Below, piece by piece: positions 16,906 through 26,800 of a stretch of DNA of 64,000 nt. Made by a program: the position numbers and the translations under genes. The stretch spans positions 589,001-653,000 of the forward strand of contig CP136052.1 in assembly GCA_032620915.1 (NCBI GenBank), in the 5' to 3' direction. The notes beneath the pieces were generated by a model, which did not search any database, was not told where the DNA came from, and saw nothing but the letters and a program-made list of their open reading frames with translations. Numbering within the stretch: the stretch's first letter is position 1; every line of letters starts with the position of its first letter. The stretch is from Oscillospiraceae bacterium NTUH-002-81 (GTDB taxonomy: Bacteria > Bacillota > Clostridia > Lachnospirales > Lachnospiraceae).

Positions 16906-18141
16906 TTACTTAATGTTCAGCAGCTGCCGCTCCAGGTTGTTGAAATCATAGCTGCGCTGTTCGAAGTTGTTGAACCGGTTGCGCCGGTCGGGCCCCTTGC
17001 TGTTGTCTGCTGTCTGGGCGGGCTGGGGCTGATTCTGCCGGTGGGCGGCATCCAGCTTCAGAATATCCGACGGATGGCGGACGCCCTGTCGGTTCCAGCT
17101 GGACAGGATCTTGTCCGCATATTCGAAGGACGGCTGGTGGATCTGGGTCACTGTGCGTTCACAGGCCTGAGAGATGATCTCCACCGGGAAACCGTACTCG
17201 GACGACCACTTCTTGATGTAAGCCAGCTCGGAAGCCACCGGATTGCGGCCCTTGATGCCGAAGCTTTTCAGCACGGTGAACACGTACTTGTTGTACTGGC
17301 TCGTCACCTCCTGGGCCTGCTCCACGGTGGTGATGTGCTCGGCATGCCATGCCAGAGCGACTGTCTCTATGTACCGGATGCTGCGGTTCCCGCGGGAAAC
17401 ACAGTACTCCACCAGATACTCAATGAGCTCCTCGGAAAAATGCAGCTCGTCGTACAGGTACAGGATGGTGTTGATGTGGGTGCTGCCCAGCGTCCGTCCC
17501 AGATACTGTTCCACGATGAACAGAAGCTGCCGGATGTTGTCCTGCTGCTGCAGCTCTTCCAGCCGCTGACGGGAGATATCGTGGGAACCTGCCTTCTTCG
17601 GTTCCGGCTGCACAAAGGTGACGGCTGAGGGTTCGGCACCATTCTGGCCGGTGGTTGTACCGGCGGAGGCCGTCTGCATGGAGGCCTGCGCCTGTCCGGG
17701 AACTGTACCGGTCTGCATAGAACCGTTCACCTGCCCGGCAACCGTTGCTGCGGAAAGTATCTTGCCATCTGTGACAGGTGCCTGCAGCAGGGCGTCTGTG
17801 CGTTCCGCAGCAGGCGCAAATGCTGCCTCGGGAGCAGCTGTCTGTACCGGCAGCTCCTTCAGGCAGATGCCGCAGGCAGCGCCGCGGTCATCGGTCTCGA
17901 TGGACAGAAGCCCTTCCTTCTCCCAGTAGCGCAGTGCCCGGCAGATATCCTTCTCCGTGTTGCTGAACCGGTCGGCCAGCGTGCTCACAGACAGGGCATC
18001 CTGCCCGGCGGACAGACACCGGAGCAGATACAGATACAGTTTGACAAATTCGCCGTTGGCAGACGGCATGTAATGATCAATAAAATCATTGGAAACCGAA
18101 GTATATCCCCGGTCTCCTTCCCGATACAGACGTATAGCCAT
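16906..18141 (-). CDS. DnaD-domain replication initiation protein
   Basis: A 411-residue protein. The ATG at 18141 (MAIRLYREGDRGYTSV) is preceded by GGGTGAAC at ribosome-site distance; ATG 18153 is an alternative, and the open frame further upstream does not look coding. An N-terminal winged-helix part (residues ~1-90) is followed by a ~100-residue low-complexity linker rich in Ala, Thr, Gln and Gly. Two DnaD/DnaB_2-type helical domains follow, one near YLGRTLGSTHINTILYLYDE and one containing YIKKWSSEYGFPVEII, and the C-terminus has a short YxxxNxxxxL-like tail. Such proteins remodel oriC DNA and recruit the helicase loader, encoded just downstream. DnaA boxes in its upstream region suggest control by DnaA. 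Confidence 0.88.
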   Translation of the reverse strand: MAIRLYREGDRGYTSVSNDFIDHYMPSANGEFVKLYLYLLRCLSAGQDALSVSTLADRFSNTEKDICRALRYWEKEGLLSIETDDRGAACGICLKELPVQTAAPEAAFAPAAERTDALLQAPVTDGKILSAATVAGQVNGSMQTGTVPGQAQASMQTASAGTTTGQNGAEPSAVTFVQPEPKKAGSHDISRQRLEELQQQDNIRQLLFIVEQYLGRTLGSTHINTILYLYDELHFSEELIEYLVEYCVSRGNRSIRYIETVALAWHAEHITTVEQAQEVTSQYNKYVFTVLKSFGIKGRNPVASELAYIKKWSSEYGFPVEIISQACERTVTQIHQPSFEYADKILSSWNRQGVRHPSDILKLDAAHRQNQPQPAQTADNSKGPDRRNRFNNFEQRSYDFNNLERQLLNIK

Positions 18142-18175
18142 ATGTTCACCCATCTCTTCTCTTCTAAGTATTCGA

Positions 18176-18204
18176 ATTATAGCACATGTCCCGGGAAAAG
18201 AGAA
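18176..18204 (-). promoter_or_regulatory. Promoter of the dnaD-like/dnaI-like operon
   Basis: On the minus strand a perfect TATAAT (18181-18176) lies about 35 bases before the start at 18141. A weak -35 (TTCTCT, 18204-18199) is 17 bases away. DnaA boxes begin 47 bases further upstream. Confidence 0.5.
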
Positions 18205-18250
18205 TAGGGTTTTTGGCGGCGGCAGACCTGTGGGAAAATGGTGATAAAAA

Positions 18251-18444
18251 TGTGGATAATGTGGAAAATGTGGATAACTCAGACGGGGCAACTGCGGGGC
18301 AGGTGCGGAAAAGGGCGAAAAAAGGGGGATCAGGGGAAATAGGGACGAAAATCGGCGAGAAGATTATGTCAACGGATAATCCACAAAAAAATCCACATGC
18401 TTTTTCACACATTGTGTTGATAAGCATGTGGATAATGTGGATAA
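18251..18444. promoter_or_regulatory. Cluster of DnaA boxes
   Basis: The perfect DnaA-box sequence TGTGGATAA (inverse of TTATCCACA) occurs four times: 18251-18259, 18269-18277, 18427-18435 and 18436-18444. One-mismatch versions lie at 18260-18268 and, in the opposite direction, at 18377-18385. The last box abuts the murC stop codon. The cluster fills the gap between murC and the dnaD-like gene. No dnaA, dnaN or long AT-rich unwinding element is present, so a regulatory or DnaA-titrating role is more likely than oriC itself. Confidence 0.75.
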
Positions 18445-19824
18445 CTATTTCTCAACGAGGTTTTCGCCGATATTTACGACGTCTCCGGCACCCATAGTTA
18501 TCAACAGGTCACCGTGTACACAATTTTTTTTGAGAAAATTTTCTATTTGTTCGAAGGAGGGGAAATAGTAGGCTTCTGCACCTTCTTTTTGCAGTGCCTC
18601 CTGCAGCGTCCGGGAGCTGATACCCAGCGTGTCGGTCTCTCTGGCGGCATAGATGTCAGCCAGTACCACCTTGTCGGCCAGCTTTAATGCCCGGGCAAAT
18701 TCCGGCAGCAGCGCTTTTGTCCGCGTATATGTATGGGGCTGGAATACACACCAGATCGTGCGGTGCGGATAATTCCGGGCAGCGGTGAGGGTAGCGGCGA
18801 TCTCCGTGGGATGGTGGGCATAGTCATCGATGACAGTGACACCCTGGAAGGTACCCTTGTATTCAAACCGGCGGTCTGTACCCTCGAAGGCCAGCAGACC
18901 CTTGCGGATCGTCTCCGCCGGGATGCTTAAGCGGTCACACAGGGCAATGACAGCCAGCGCATTGGACACGTTGTGGATGCCGGGCACCTTCAGGGCACAT
19001 TGGATACCGGGGGTGCCGTTTTTCACAACGGTGAAGGACGGATGGCCGAAGCCGTCAAAGCTGATATCTGTGGCGGTATACATGGCCTCATGCTCCAGAC
19101 CGAAGGTGATGACAGAGGCGTTGATGTCTGCAGTGATCTCTTCATAATCCGGGATATCGGTGTTGATGATGACAGAACCGCCGTCCGCCGTCTGGGATGC
19201 AAACTGATGGAACGATCTGCGGATATCGTGGATATCCTTGAAGAAGTCCAGATGGTCTTCTTCGATATTTAAGATGATGGAATCCGTCGGATAAAAGTTC
19301 AGGAAACTGTTGGTGTACTCACAGGCCTCCGTGACGAACATTTCAGGGCCGCCCACGCGGATGTTGCCGTTGATGGATTTCAGGATGCCGCCCACGGAAA
19401 CGGTGGGGTCGGTGTCCGCCAGCATGAGGATCTCGGAAAGCATGGAAGTGGTCGTCGTCTTGCCATGGGTGCCGGAAATGGCGATGGAAACTTTGTAGTT
19501 GTGCATGAGTTGTCCCAGGAGCTCTGCCCGGGAAAGCATGGGAATGCCCTTTGCCTTACAGGCTGCGAATTCCGGGTTATCCGGGTGGATGGCAGCCGTG
19601 TATACAACGGCGTCGATGTCATCGGTGATATTTTCCGCACACTGCCCATACTGCACGGTGCATCCCAGCGACTCCAGATGGGTCGTCAGGGCGGAGCGCT
19701 TGGCGTCGGAGCCGGAAATGCGGAAATTTTCCTTGAGCAGAATCTCGGCCAGGCCGCTCATGCTGATGCCGCCGATGCCGATGAAATGGATGTGGATCGG
19801 TTTATGGAAATTAATCTGAAACAT
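18445..19824 (-). CDS. murC: UDP-N-acetylmuramate--L-alanine ligase
   Basis: A 459-residue Mur ligase. AGGAAGGATTTTT precedes the ATG. The N-terminal Rossmann-type motif HFIGIGGISMSGLAEIL, the ATP-binding P-loop SGTHGKTTTTSML, and the C-terminal DDYAHHPTEIAATL all match MurC. It adds L-Ala to UDP-MurNAc in the cytoplasm, the first peptide step in peptidoglycan precursor synthesis. Length is normal for the family. It lies upstream of the replication operon on the same strand, separated by the DnaA-box cluster, so readthrough between cell-wall synthesis and replication genes is possible. Confidence 0.97.
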   Translation of the reverse strand: MFQINFHKPIHIHFIGIGGISMSGLAEILLKENFRISGSDAKRSALTTHLESLGCTVQYGQCAENITDDIDAVVYTAAIHPDNPEFAACKAKGIPMLSRAELLGQLMHNYKVSIAISGTHGKTTTTSMLSEILMLADTDPTVSVGGILKSINGNIRVGGPEMFVTEACEYTNSFLNFYPTDSIILNIEEDHLDFFKDIHDIRRSFHQFASQTADGGSVIINTDIPDYEEITADINASVITFGLEHEAMYTATDISFDGFGHPSFTVVKNGTPGIQCALKVPGIHNVSNALAVIALCDRLSIPAETIRKGLLAFEGTDRRFEYKGTFQGVTVIDDYAHHPTEIAATLTAARNYPHRTIWCVFQPHTYTRTKALLPEFARALKLADKVVLADIYAARETDTLGISSRTLQEALQKEGAEAYYFPSFEQIENFLKKNCVHGDLLITMGAGDVVNIGENLVEK

Positions 19825-20157
19825 AAAAATCCTTCCTGTTCTTCATTATTATAATAGGAAACAAGAGCGCTGCTCCTGTTTGTCACTAAGTATATCACAC
19901 CCGGGCCGAAAACACAAAAACTATATGGGTGAACACCAAATGGATTGTAAAAACTGCAATAAAATCATGTAAAATCAAAATGAAAACTATGCAAAATATA
20001 GATAAAGAAAATAAAGCAAAAAGAGAATTTTGAAATAAAATACGACATTATGTAATAAAAAAACAAATAATGAGGCAAAAAAATTGTAAAATATGTTCAC
20101 TTATCAGAACCAGTATGCTATAATGATAAAAGAACTACAACTACGAGAGGTGATAAC
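19825..20157. other. AT-rich divergent intergenic region, murC to glgC
   Basis: A 333-base gap without a gene. Bases 19910-20100 are strongly A-rich with scattered short A runs, as in curved DNA. An imperfect inverted repeat (AAACA...TGTTT) lies around 19859-19883. It holds the minus-strand murC leader with a TATAAT near 19848-19853, and the glgC promoter at its right end. No open frame or conserved RNA motif was recognised. Confidence 0.5.
20096..20124 (+). promoter_or_regulatory. glgC promoter
   Basis: TTCACT (20096-20101) and perfect TATAAT (20119-20124) are spaced by 17 bases, 33 bases before the GTG start. Confidence 0.6.
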
Positions 20158-21432
20158 GTGATTAGAAAGGAAATGATAGCAATGCTCCTTGCCGGTGGAC
20201 AAGGCAGCAGACTGGGTGTGCTGACTTCCAAGGTGGCCAAGCCGGCCGTATCCTTCGGAGGAAAGTACCGCATCATCGATTTTCCACTGAGCAACTGCAT
20301 CAATTCCGGCGTTGATACCGTGGGTGTGCTGACACAGTACCAGCCGCTGCGGCTGAATGCCCATATCGGAATCGGTATTCCGTGGGATCTAGACCGCAAT
20401 GTGGGCGGCGTTTCTGTTCTGCCCCCTTACGAGAAGAGCAGCAGCAGTGAATGGTATTCCGGCACGGCCAATGCGATTTACCAGAATCTGGAGTATATGC
20501 AGAGTTATAATCCCGAATATGTGCTGATCCTGTCCGGCGACCATATTTACAAGATGGACTATGAAGTGATGCTGGACTACCATAAGGCAAGCCACGCGGA
20601 CGTGACCATTGCGGCCATGCCGGTGCCGATGGAGGAGGCCAGCCGTTTCGGCGTCGTGATCACGGATGAGAACGGCAAGATCCAGGAATTTGAGGAGAAG
20701 CCGGAGCATCCGAGGAGCAACCTGGCTTCCATGGGAATCTACATATTCAGCTGGAAGGTGCTCAAAGAAGCGCTGATTGCCAACGCAGAAGTCCCCGGCT
20801 GCGATTTCGGCAAGCATGTCATCCCTTATTGCCACGAGAAGGGACAGCGTCTTTTTGCCTATGAATACAATGGCTACTGGAAGGATGTGGGAACCCTCGG
20901 CTCCTACTGGGAAGCCAATATGGAACTGATAGATATTATTCCCGAATTCAATCTTTATGAGGAATTCTGGAAGATTTATACAAGAAGTGAGATCATCCCG
21001 CCGCAGTACATTGCAGAGGATGCGGTGGTGACCCGCAGTATCATCAGCGAGGGCACGGATGTGTACGGAGAGGTGCACAATTCCGTCATCGGTTCGGGTG
21101 TCACCATCGGCAAGGGCAGTGTGATCCGGGATTCTATTATCATGAAGAATACGGTTATTGGCGAGAACTGCGTCATTGACCGGGCCATCATTGCGGAGAA
21201 CAGCGTGGTGGGCGACGGAGCCGTGCTGGGCGTGGGAGAGGACATCCCGAATAAGAAGAAGCCCAGCGTATACTGCTTCGGCCTGGTGACCATCGGTGAC
21301 AGTACCGTGATCCCGCCGAATGTGAAGATCGGCAAGAATACGGCCATAGAAGGTGAGACGACGCCGGAGGATTATCCGGGCGGCGTTCTGGACAGCGGAG
21401 AGACTTTGATTAAGGCAGGTGGCGTATTATGA
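20158..21432 (+). CDS. glgC: Glucose-1-phosphate adenylyltransferase, catalytic subunit
   Basis: A 424-residue ADP-glucose pyrophosphorylase. The GTG start is favoured by GAGAGGTGAT (20145-20154) and matches the usual N-terminus. The nucleotide-binding motif [20 protein letters not shown], the catalytic [11 protein letters not shown], the substrate region FEEKPEHP and [13 protein letters not shown] are intact. The C-terminal left-handed beta-helix with isoleucine-rich hexapeptides runs from about residue 280. It makes ADP-glucose for glycogen. The gene overlaps glgD by four bases (ATGA), indicating a coupled operon. Confidence 0.96.
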   Translation: MIRKEMIAMLLAGGQGSRLGVLTSKVAKPAVSFGGKYRIIDFPLSNCINSGVDTVGVLTQYQPLRLNAHIGIGIPWDLDRNVGGVSVLPPYEKSSSSEWYSGTANAIYQNLEYMQSYNPEYVLILSGDHIYKMDYEVMLDYHKASHADVTIAAMPVPMEEASRFGVVITDENGKIQEFEEKPEHPRSNLASMGIYIFSWKVLKEALIANAEVPGCDFGKHVIPYCHEKGQRLFAYEYNGYWKDVGTLGSYWEANMELIDIIPEFNLYEEFWKIYTRSEIIPPQYIAEDAVVTRSIISEGTDVYGEVHNSVIGSGVTIGKGSVIRDSIIMKNTVIGENCVIDRAIIAENSVVGDGAVLGVGEDIPNKKKPSVYCFGLVTIGDSTVIPPNVKIGKNTAIEGETTPEDYPGGVLDSGETLIKAGGVL

Positions 21433-22547
21433 GGGCAGTAGGAATCATTTTGGCAGGCGGCAACAACAACAGGATGCGCGAACTGTCCAACAAGCGGGCG
21501 ATTGCGGCAATGCCCATTGCCGGAAGCTATCGGAGCATTGACTTTGCACTGAGCAACATGACGAATTCCCATATTCAGAAGGTGGCAGTGCTGACCCAGT
21601 ACAATTCCCGGTCCCTGCATGAGCATTTAAGCTCCTCCAAGTGGTGGGATTTCGGAAGAAAACAGGGCGGCCTGTTCGTATTTACACCGACAGTGACCGC
21701 GGATAACAGCTTCTGGTACCGGGGAACGGCGGATGCCATCTGGCAGAACCTGGATTTCCTCAAGAAGAGCCATGAGCCATATGTGGTCATCGTATCCGGT
21801 GACTGTGTATACAAGATGGATTACAACAAGGTGCTGGAATACCACATTGCCAAGAAGGCAGATATCACTGTGGTATACAAGCAGCTTCCTCCGGAAGAGG
21901 ATGCCACAAGATTCGGCATCCTGAAGATGGATGAAGACGGACGGATCCAGGACTTCGATGAGAAGCCCATGATAGCTACCGGTAATGACGTTTCTGCGGG
22001 TATTTATGTGATTCGCAGACGTCAGCTCATTGAACTCATTGAACGCAGCGCCGCAGAGTCCCGGTTTGATTTCGTGCGGGATATCCTGATCCGTTACAAG
22101 GGATTGAAGCGCATTTACGGATATCGGATGGATTCCTACTGGAGCAACATTTCCACGGTGGAATCTTATTATCAGACAAACATGGACTTCCTGAAGCCGG
22201 AAGTGCGGGATTACTTCTTCAAGCAGTATCCCGATGTGTATTCGAAGATCGATGATCTTCCGCCGGCCAAGTACAATCCGGGAGCGCATGTAAAAAACAG
22301 CCTGATCTCCAGCGGTTGTATCATCAACGGAACGGTGGAAAACTCCATATTGTTTAAGAAGACATTTGTGGGAAATAACTGCGTCATCCGCAATTCCATT
22401 ATTCTGAATGATGTATACCTCGGGGATAACACATATATCGAGAACTGTATTGTGGAGAGCAGGGACACCATCCGTGCCAATTCCTGTTACAAGGGAGAGG
22501 ATGGCGTGCGCATCGTTGTGGAAAAGAACGAGCGTTATATTATCTGA
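21429..22547 (+). CDS. glgD: Glucose-1-phosphate adenylyltransferase subunit GlgD
   Basis: A 372-residue paralogue of GlgC. Its start overlaps the glgC stop as ATGA. The nucleotide loop reads [18 protein letters not shown], lacking the GGxGxRLxxLT pattern of catalytic GlgC. The position equivalent to the catalytic SGDH reads [11 protein letters not shown]. These changes fit the known role of GlgD as a partner that stimulates GlgC in Firmicutes. A C-terminal beta-helix with NxxxxxxG-type repeats is present from about residue 285. It acts in cytoplasmic glycogen synthesis. Confidence 0.94.
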   Translation: MRAVGIILAGGNNNRMRELSNKRAIAAMPIAGSYRSIDFALSNMTNSHIQKVAVLTQYNSRSLHEHLSSSKWWDFGRKQGGLFVFTPTVTADNSFWYRGTADAIWQNLDFLKKSHEPYVVIVSGDCVYKMDYNKVLEYHIAKKADITVVYKQLPPEEDATRFGILKMDEDGRIQDFDEKPMIATGNDVSAGIYVIRRRQLIELIERSAAESRFDFVRDILIRYKGLKRIYGYRMDSYWSNISTVESYYQTNMDFLKPEVRDYFFKQYPDVYSKIDDLPPAKYNPGAHVKNSLISSGCIINGTVENSILFKKTFVGNNCVIRNSIILNDVYLGDNTYIENCIVESRDTIRANSCYKGEDGVRIVVEKNERYII

Positions 22548-22611
22548 CGGCAAATACGTTTTGGGGTAGGGTATATTGCCGGAAAATACCGACAAGGGGG
22601 GCATAATTCGA

Positions 22612-22890
22612 ATGCAGATAACAGATGTTAGGGTTCGAAAAGTTGCAAAGGAAGGCAAGATGAAAGCGGTTGTTTCCATTACGCTGGATGACGAGTTTGT
22701 AGTGCATGACATTAAAGTGATCGAGGGAGAGAAGGGCCTTTTCATTGCAATGCCGAGCCGTAAGGCGTCTGATGGGGAATACCGGGACATCGCACATCCG
22801 ATCAATTCGGGTACGCGGGACAAGATCCAGCAGATGATCCTCGGCAAGTATGAGACAGCGCTGACAGAAGTCGAAGAGGAGGAAGCGTAA
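22612..22890 (+). CDS. spoVG: Septation/sporulation regulator SpoVG
   Basis: A 92-residue protein starting at [19 protein letters not shown] (22594-22601) lies about ten bases before the ATG. The conserved body includes [20 protein letters not shown] and [22 protein letters not shown], matching SpoVG across Firmicutes. SpoVG is a small nucleic-acid-binding regulator that affects septum placement during sporulation and many vegetative genes. The acidic C-terminal tail (EEEEA) is typical. It sits 64 bases after glgD and upstream of pth, as in the ancestral gene order. Confidence 0.96.
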   Translation: MQITDVRVRKVAKEGKMKAVVSITLDDEFVVHDIKVIEGEKGLFIAMPSRKASDGEYRDIAHPINSGTRDKIQQMILGKYETALTEVEEEEA

Positions 22891-23015
22891 CGGCATCGGT
22901 GCATGGATGAACATGTGTGAGAGCACATGCGCAGGTGCACAGGGAAGGTGATGTGCGGGAACGCAGATGGAACGGAACAACAGGCGCAGGGCGATCCTGC
23001 GGGCAGTCGGAAAGA

Positions 23016-23050
23016 GAAGGATCCCGTCATGGACGGGGTCCTTCTTGCGC
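23016..23050 (+). terminator. Hairpin after spoVG, probable terminator
   Basis: A 13-base arm at 23016-23028 pairs with 23032-23044 with one G-T mismatch. It is followed by a pyrimidine-rich but not purely T tract, so termination efficiency is uncertain. Confidence 0.55.
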
Positions 23051-23174
23051 CTTCCCCCTTTTCAATTTTCCATTTACCTGCTAAAATAGACAGGCGCAGA
23101 TGCATCCGCAGACGGCGGGAAATGTGTCCGCGCAGGGAAACAGACAATCGTGATGACAAGGAAAGAGGATCATT

Positions 23175-23762
23175 ATGTATATCATTGCGGGCCTGGGCAA
23201 TCCGGGCGGAAAATATGCCCACACAAGACACAACGTGGGATTTGACACGATCGACCGGCTGGCGGACCGGTACGGCATCCGCCTGGATACGAACAAATTC
23301 AAAGGAGAATACGGCATGGGCGTCATCGACGGTCACAAGGTGCTGCTGTTAAAACCCCAGACGTACATGAATTTAAGCGGCGAGTGCATCCGGGACGTGC
23401 TCGGCTATTACAAGGCCGATCCCAACGAGGAGCTTATCGTCCTTTTTGACGACATCAGTCTGAACCCGGGGCTCATCCGCATCCGCAAAAAAGGAAGCGC
23501 GGGCGGCCACAACGGCATCAAGAATATCATTCTCCACACGGGGACAGAAGGATTTTCCCGGGTGAAGATTGGCGTGGGTGAGAAGCCCAAGGGCTGGGAT
23601 CTGGCGGACTACGTGCTCAGTACCTTCCCGAAGGAAGACAGGGAGAAGGTGGAAGAAGCCATGGATCACGCGGTGGAGGCTGTGCGGATGATGCTGGACG
23701 GCGAGACCGAGGCGGCCATGAACCGGTACAATCGGAAATCCTATGAGGAAAATGAGGCATAA
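23175..23762 (+). CDS. pth: Peptidyl-tRNA hydrolase
   Basis: A 195-residue Pth. The N-terminal YIIAGLGNPGGKYAHTRHNV contains the catalytic His and the substrate-binding Asn. PQTYMNLSGE, LFDDISLNPG with the catalytic Asp, and GSAGGHNGIKNII are intact. It releases tRNA from stalled peptidyl-tRNA in the cytoplasm. The usual Firmicutes neighbours spoVG (upstream) and mfd (downstream) are present. GAAAGAGGATC provides a ribosome site. Confidence 0.97.
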   Translation: MYIIAGLGNPGGKYAHTRHNVGFDTIDRLADRYGIRLDTNKFKGEYGMGVIDGHKVLLLKPQTYMNLSGECIRDVLGYYKADPNEELIVLFDDISLNPGLIRIRKKGSAGGHNGIKNIILHTGTEGFSRVKIGVGEKPKGWDLADYVLSTFPKEDREKVEEAMDHAVEAVRMMLDGETEAAMNRYNRKSYEENEA

Positions 23763-23891
23763 ACGGGTCTATACAATCGGAAGTTTTGCAAAATATTGTG
23801 TAAGCGGGAGTGCGCGTAAAACAAAAAAGGCAAAGAAATTTGCCAAAGCAGAACATCAATAACGAAAGAAAATGAAATGAGGTGAGAGGCA

Positions 23892-26800
23892 ATGCAGACA
23901 TTTCTGGCGCCCCTGGGGGAACTGGAAGAGTACCATTCCATCAAAAACGCCTGTGAAAAGGATGCAGGCGTGGTACAGATCGCGGGCTGTATGGATTCCC
24001 AGAAAACCCATCTGATCTATGGCCTGAGCCAGGGAAAGAAATACCGGCTCATTCTGGCGGCCAACGAACTGAAAGCCAGAGAAATCTATGAGGATTACCG
24101 GTTCTTTGATCCCGGTGTGCTCTATTATCCGGCCAAGGATCTGATCTTTTTCAGCGCGGACGTGCACGGCAATTTTCTGGTAAAGGAGCGGATGCAGGTC
24201 ATCCGGGCGCTGCTGTCCGGGGAGCCTCTCACCGTGGTGACCAGCATTGACGGCTGCATGGATCATCTGCTGCCCCTGGAGGAGATGCGGGAGGCGGCTC
24301 TTCGCATCACCCAGACGAGCCTGGTGGAGCCGGAGGCGCTGAAGCTGCGTCTGGTGAACATGGGCTATGAGCGGTGCGCCCAGGTGGAGGAAGCCGGGCA
24401 GTTTGCTGTCCGGGGCGGCATCGTAGACATTTTCCCGCTGACGGAGGAGAGCCCTTACCGGCTGGAATTTTGGGATGATGAAGTGGATTCCATCCGCAGC
24501 TTCGACGCCCAGAGCCAGCGCTCCATTGAAAATCTGGACGAGATCACCATTTATCCGGCGTCCGAGGTGCTGTTATCCAAGAGCCGGATCAAAAAGGGCG
24601 TCGCTAAGATGAAGCAGGAGGCGGATCGGCAGACCGCCCTGTTTGAAAAAGATGGGAAAATAGAGGAAGCAGGACGCGTCCACCGTCTTGTCCGGGAGCT
24701 GACAGAGCAGCTGGATTATCTGGACGGGGCAGCAGGCGTGGATGGCTTTGTGGATTATTTTTATGAAAAAACGGTTTCGTTTCTCGATTATTTTCCTAAA
24801 GAAGACACGTGCGTATTTCTGGATGAGCCCAACCGGCTGACGGAGAAGGCCGAGGCGGTGGAGACGGAATTCCGGGAGAGCATGGCGGGACGTCTGGAGA
24901 AGGGGTATCTGCTGCCGGGACAGCTGAACCTGCTGTACAGCTATAAGGATGTGGTGATGAAGCTGAATCGTTTCCACTGTACATCTCTGTGTATGATGGA
25001 AGCCAAAAGCGGTGATTATAAGGTCAAGGACAGCTTTCATCTGGAGGTGCGTTCCGTCAGCAGCTTCAACAACAGCTTTGAACTGCTGGCCCAGGAGCTG
25101 GGCGACTGGAAAAAGAAGGGCTACCGGACGGTGCTGCTGTCCGCCTCCCGTACCCGTGCCAAACGTCTGGCGGAGGATCTGCGGGGCTTCGGCCTGAACA
25201 GTTTTTATTCGGAGGACACCGACCGGGTCGTGCAGAAGGGCGAGATCCTGGTACTCCACGGCAGCATCCGGCGGGGGTACGAGTACCCTATGATCCGGTT
25301 CGGCGTGCTGTCCGAGAGCGATATTTTTGGAAAAGAGAAGAAAAAGAAGCGGAAAAAGACGGTCTACGAGGGGCAGAAGATCCAGAGCTTCACGGAGCTT
25401 TCCGTGGGCGATTATGTGGTGCACGAAAATCACGGCCTGGGTATTTACCGGGGCATCGAGAAAGTGGAAGTGGATCACACCGTCAAGGATTATATCAAGA
25501 TCGAGTACGCAGCCGGGGGCAACCTGTACATTCTGGCCACCCAGCTGGAAGCGCTGCAGAAATATTCCGGCGCGGAGGGCAAGCGCCCCAAGCTGAACAA
25601 GCTGGGCAGCCAGGACTGGAACAAGACCAAGACCCGGGTGCGGGGCGCGGTGCAGGAGATCGCGAAAGATCTGGTGGAGTTGTATGCGGCCCGACAGGCC
25701 AGAGAGGGTTTTGTCTATGGGCCGGACACGGTCTGGCAGCGGGAATTTGAGGAAATGTTCCCCTTCGAGGAGACGGAAGATCAGCTGGCGGCCATCGAGG
25801 CGGCCAAACGGGACATGGAAAGCCACAAGATCATGGATCGGCTCGTCTGCGGGGACGTGGGTTACGGCAAGACGGAGATCGCCATCCGGGCTGCCTTCAA
25901 GGCAGTGCAAGAGGGCAAGCAGGTGGCCTACCTGGTGCCCACCACCATTCTGGCCCAGCAGCATTACAACACCTTCGTGCAGCGGATGAAGGAATTCCCG
26001 GTGCGGGTGGATCTTATGTGCCGGTTCCGCACGGCGACGGAGCAGAAGAAGACCATCGCTGATCTGAAAAAAGGACTGGTGGACATTGTCATCGGCACCC
26101 ACCGGCTGCTGTCCAAGGATGTGGAGTTCAAGGATCTGGGTCTGCTGGTCATCGATGAGGAGCAGCGGTTCGGTGTTGCCCATAAGGAAAAGATCAAGAA
26201 ATTAAAGGAAAACGTGGATGTGCTGACGCTGACAGCCACGCCCATTCCCCGGACGCTGCACATGAGCCTCATTGGCATCCGGGATATGAGCGTGCTGGAG
26301 GAGGCGCCGGTGGACCGTATGCCCATCCAGACCTTTGTCATGGAATACAATGATGAGATCGTGCGGGAGGCCATCAACCGGGAGCTGGCCCGGAAAGGCC
26401 AGGTTTTCTATGTATACAACCGGGTCAATTCCATCGTGGAGATGACCAACCGGATCGCGGCGCTGGTGCCCGAGGCCAGTGTGGCCTTTGCCCACGGCCA
26501 GATGCGGGAGCAGGAGCTGGAAAAGATCATGGTGGATTTTATCAACGGCGACATTGACGTGCTGGTGTCCACCACCATCATCGAGACGGGGTTGGACATT
26601 GCCAATGTCAACACCATGATCATTCACGACGCGGATCAGCTGGGGTTGTCTCAGCTCTATCAGCTCCGGGGCCGGGTGGGCCGCTCCAACCGCACGGCCT
26701 ATGCCTTCCTTATGTATAAGCGGGATAAGATGCTAAAAGAAGTGGCGGAGAAGCGGCTTCATGCCATCCGGGAATTCACGGAGCTGGGCAGCGGCTTCAA

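Noticed and set aside
18251..18444. DnaA-box cluster as the chromosomal oriC
   Set aside because: dnaA and dnaN are absent, there is no long AT-rich unwinding region, and the cluster lies beside murC and dnaD rather than dnaA. A regulatory or titration role fits better.
22548..22611. A separate leader RNA between glgD and spoVG
   Set aside because: Only a ribosome site is visible in 64 bases; no structure or promoter was recognised.
24573..26183. Long antisense frame opposite mfd
   Set aside because: It mirrors the third codon positions of mfd, has no ribosome site or known motif, and similar long frames lie opposite other conserved GC-rich genes such as dnaE and pfkA.
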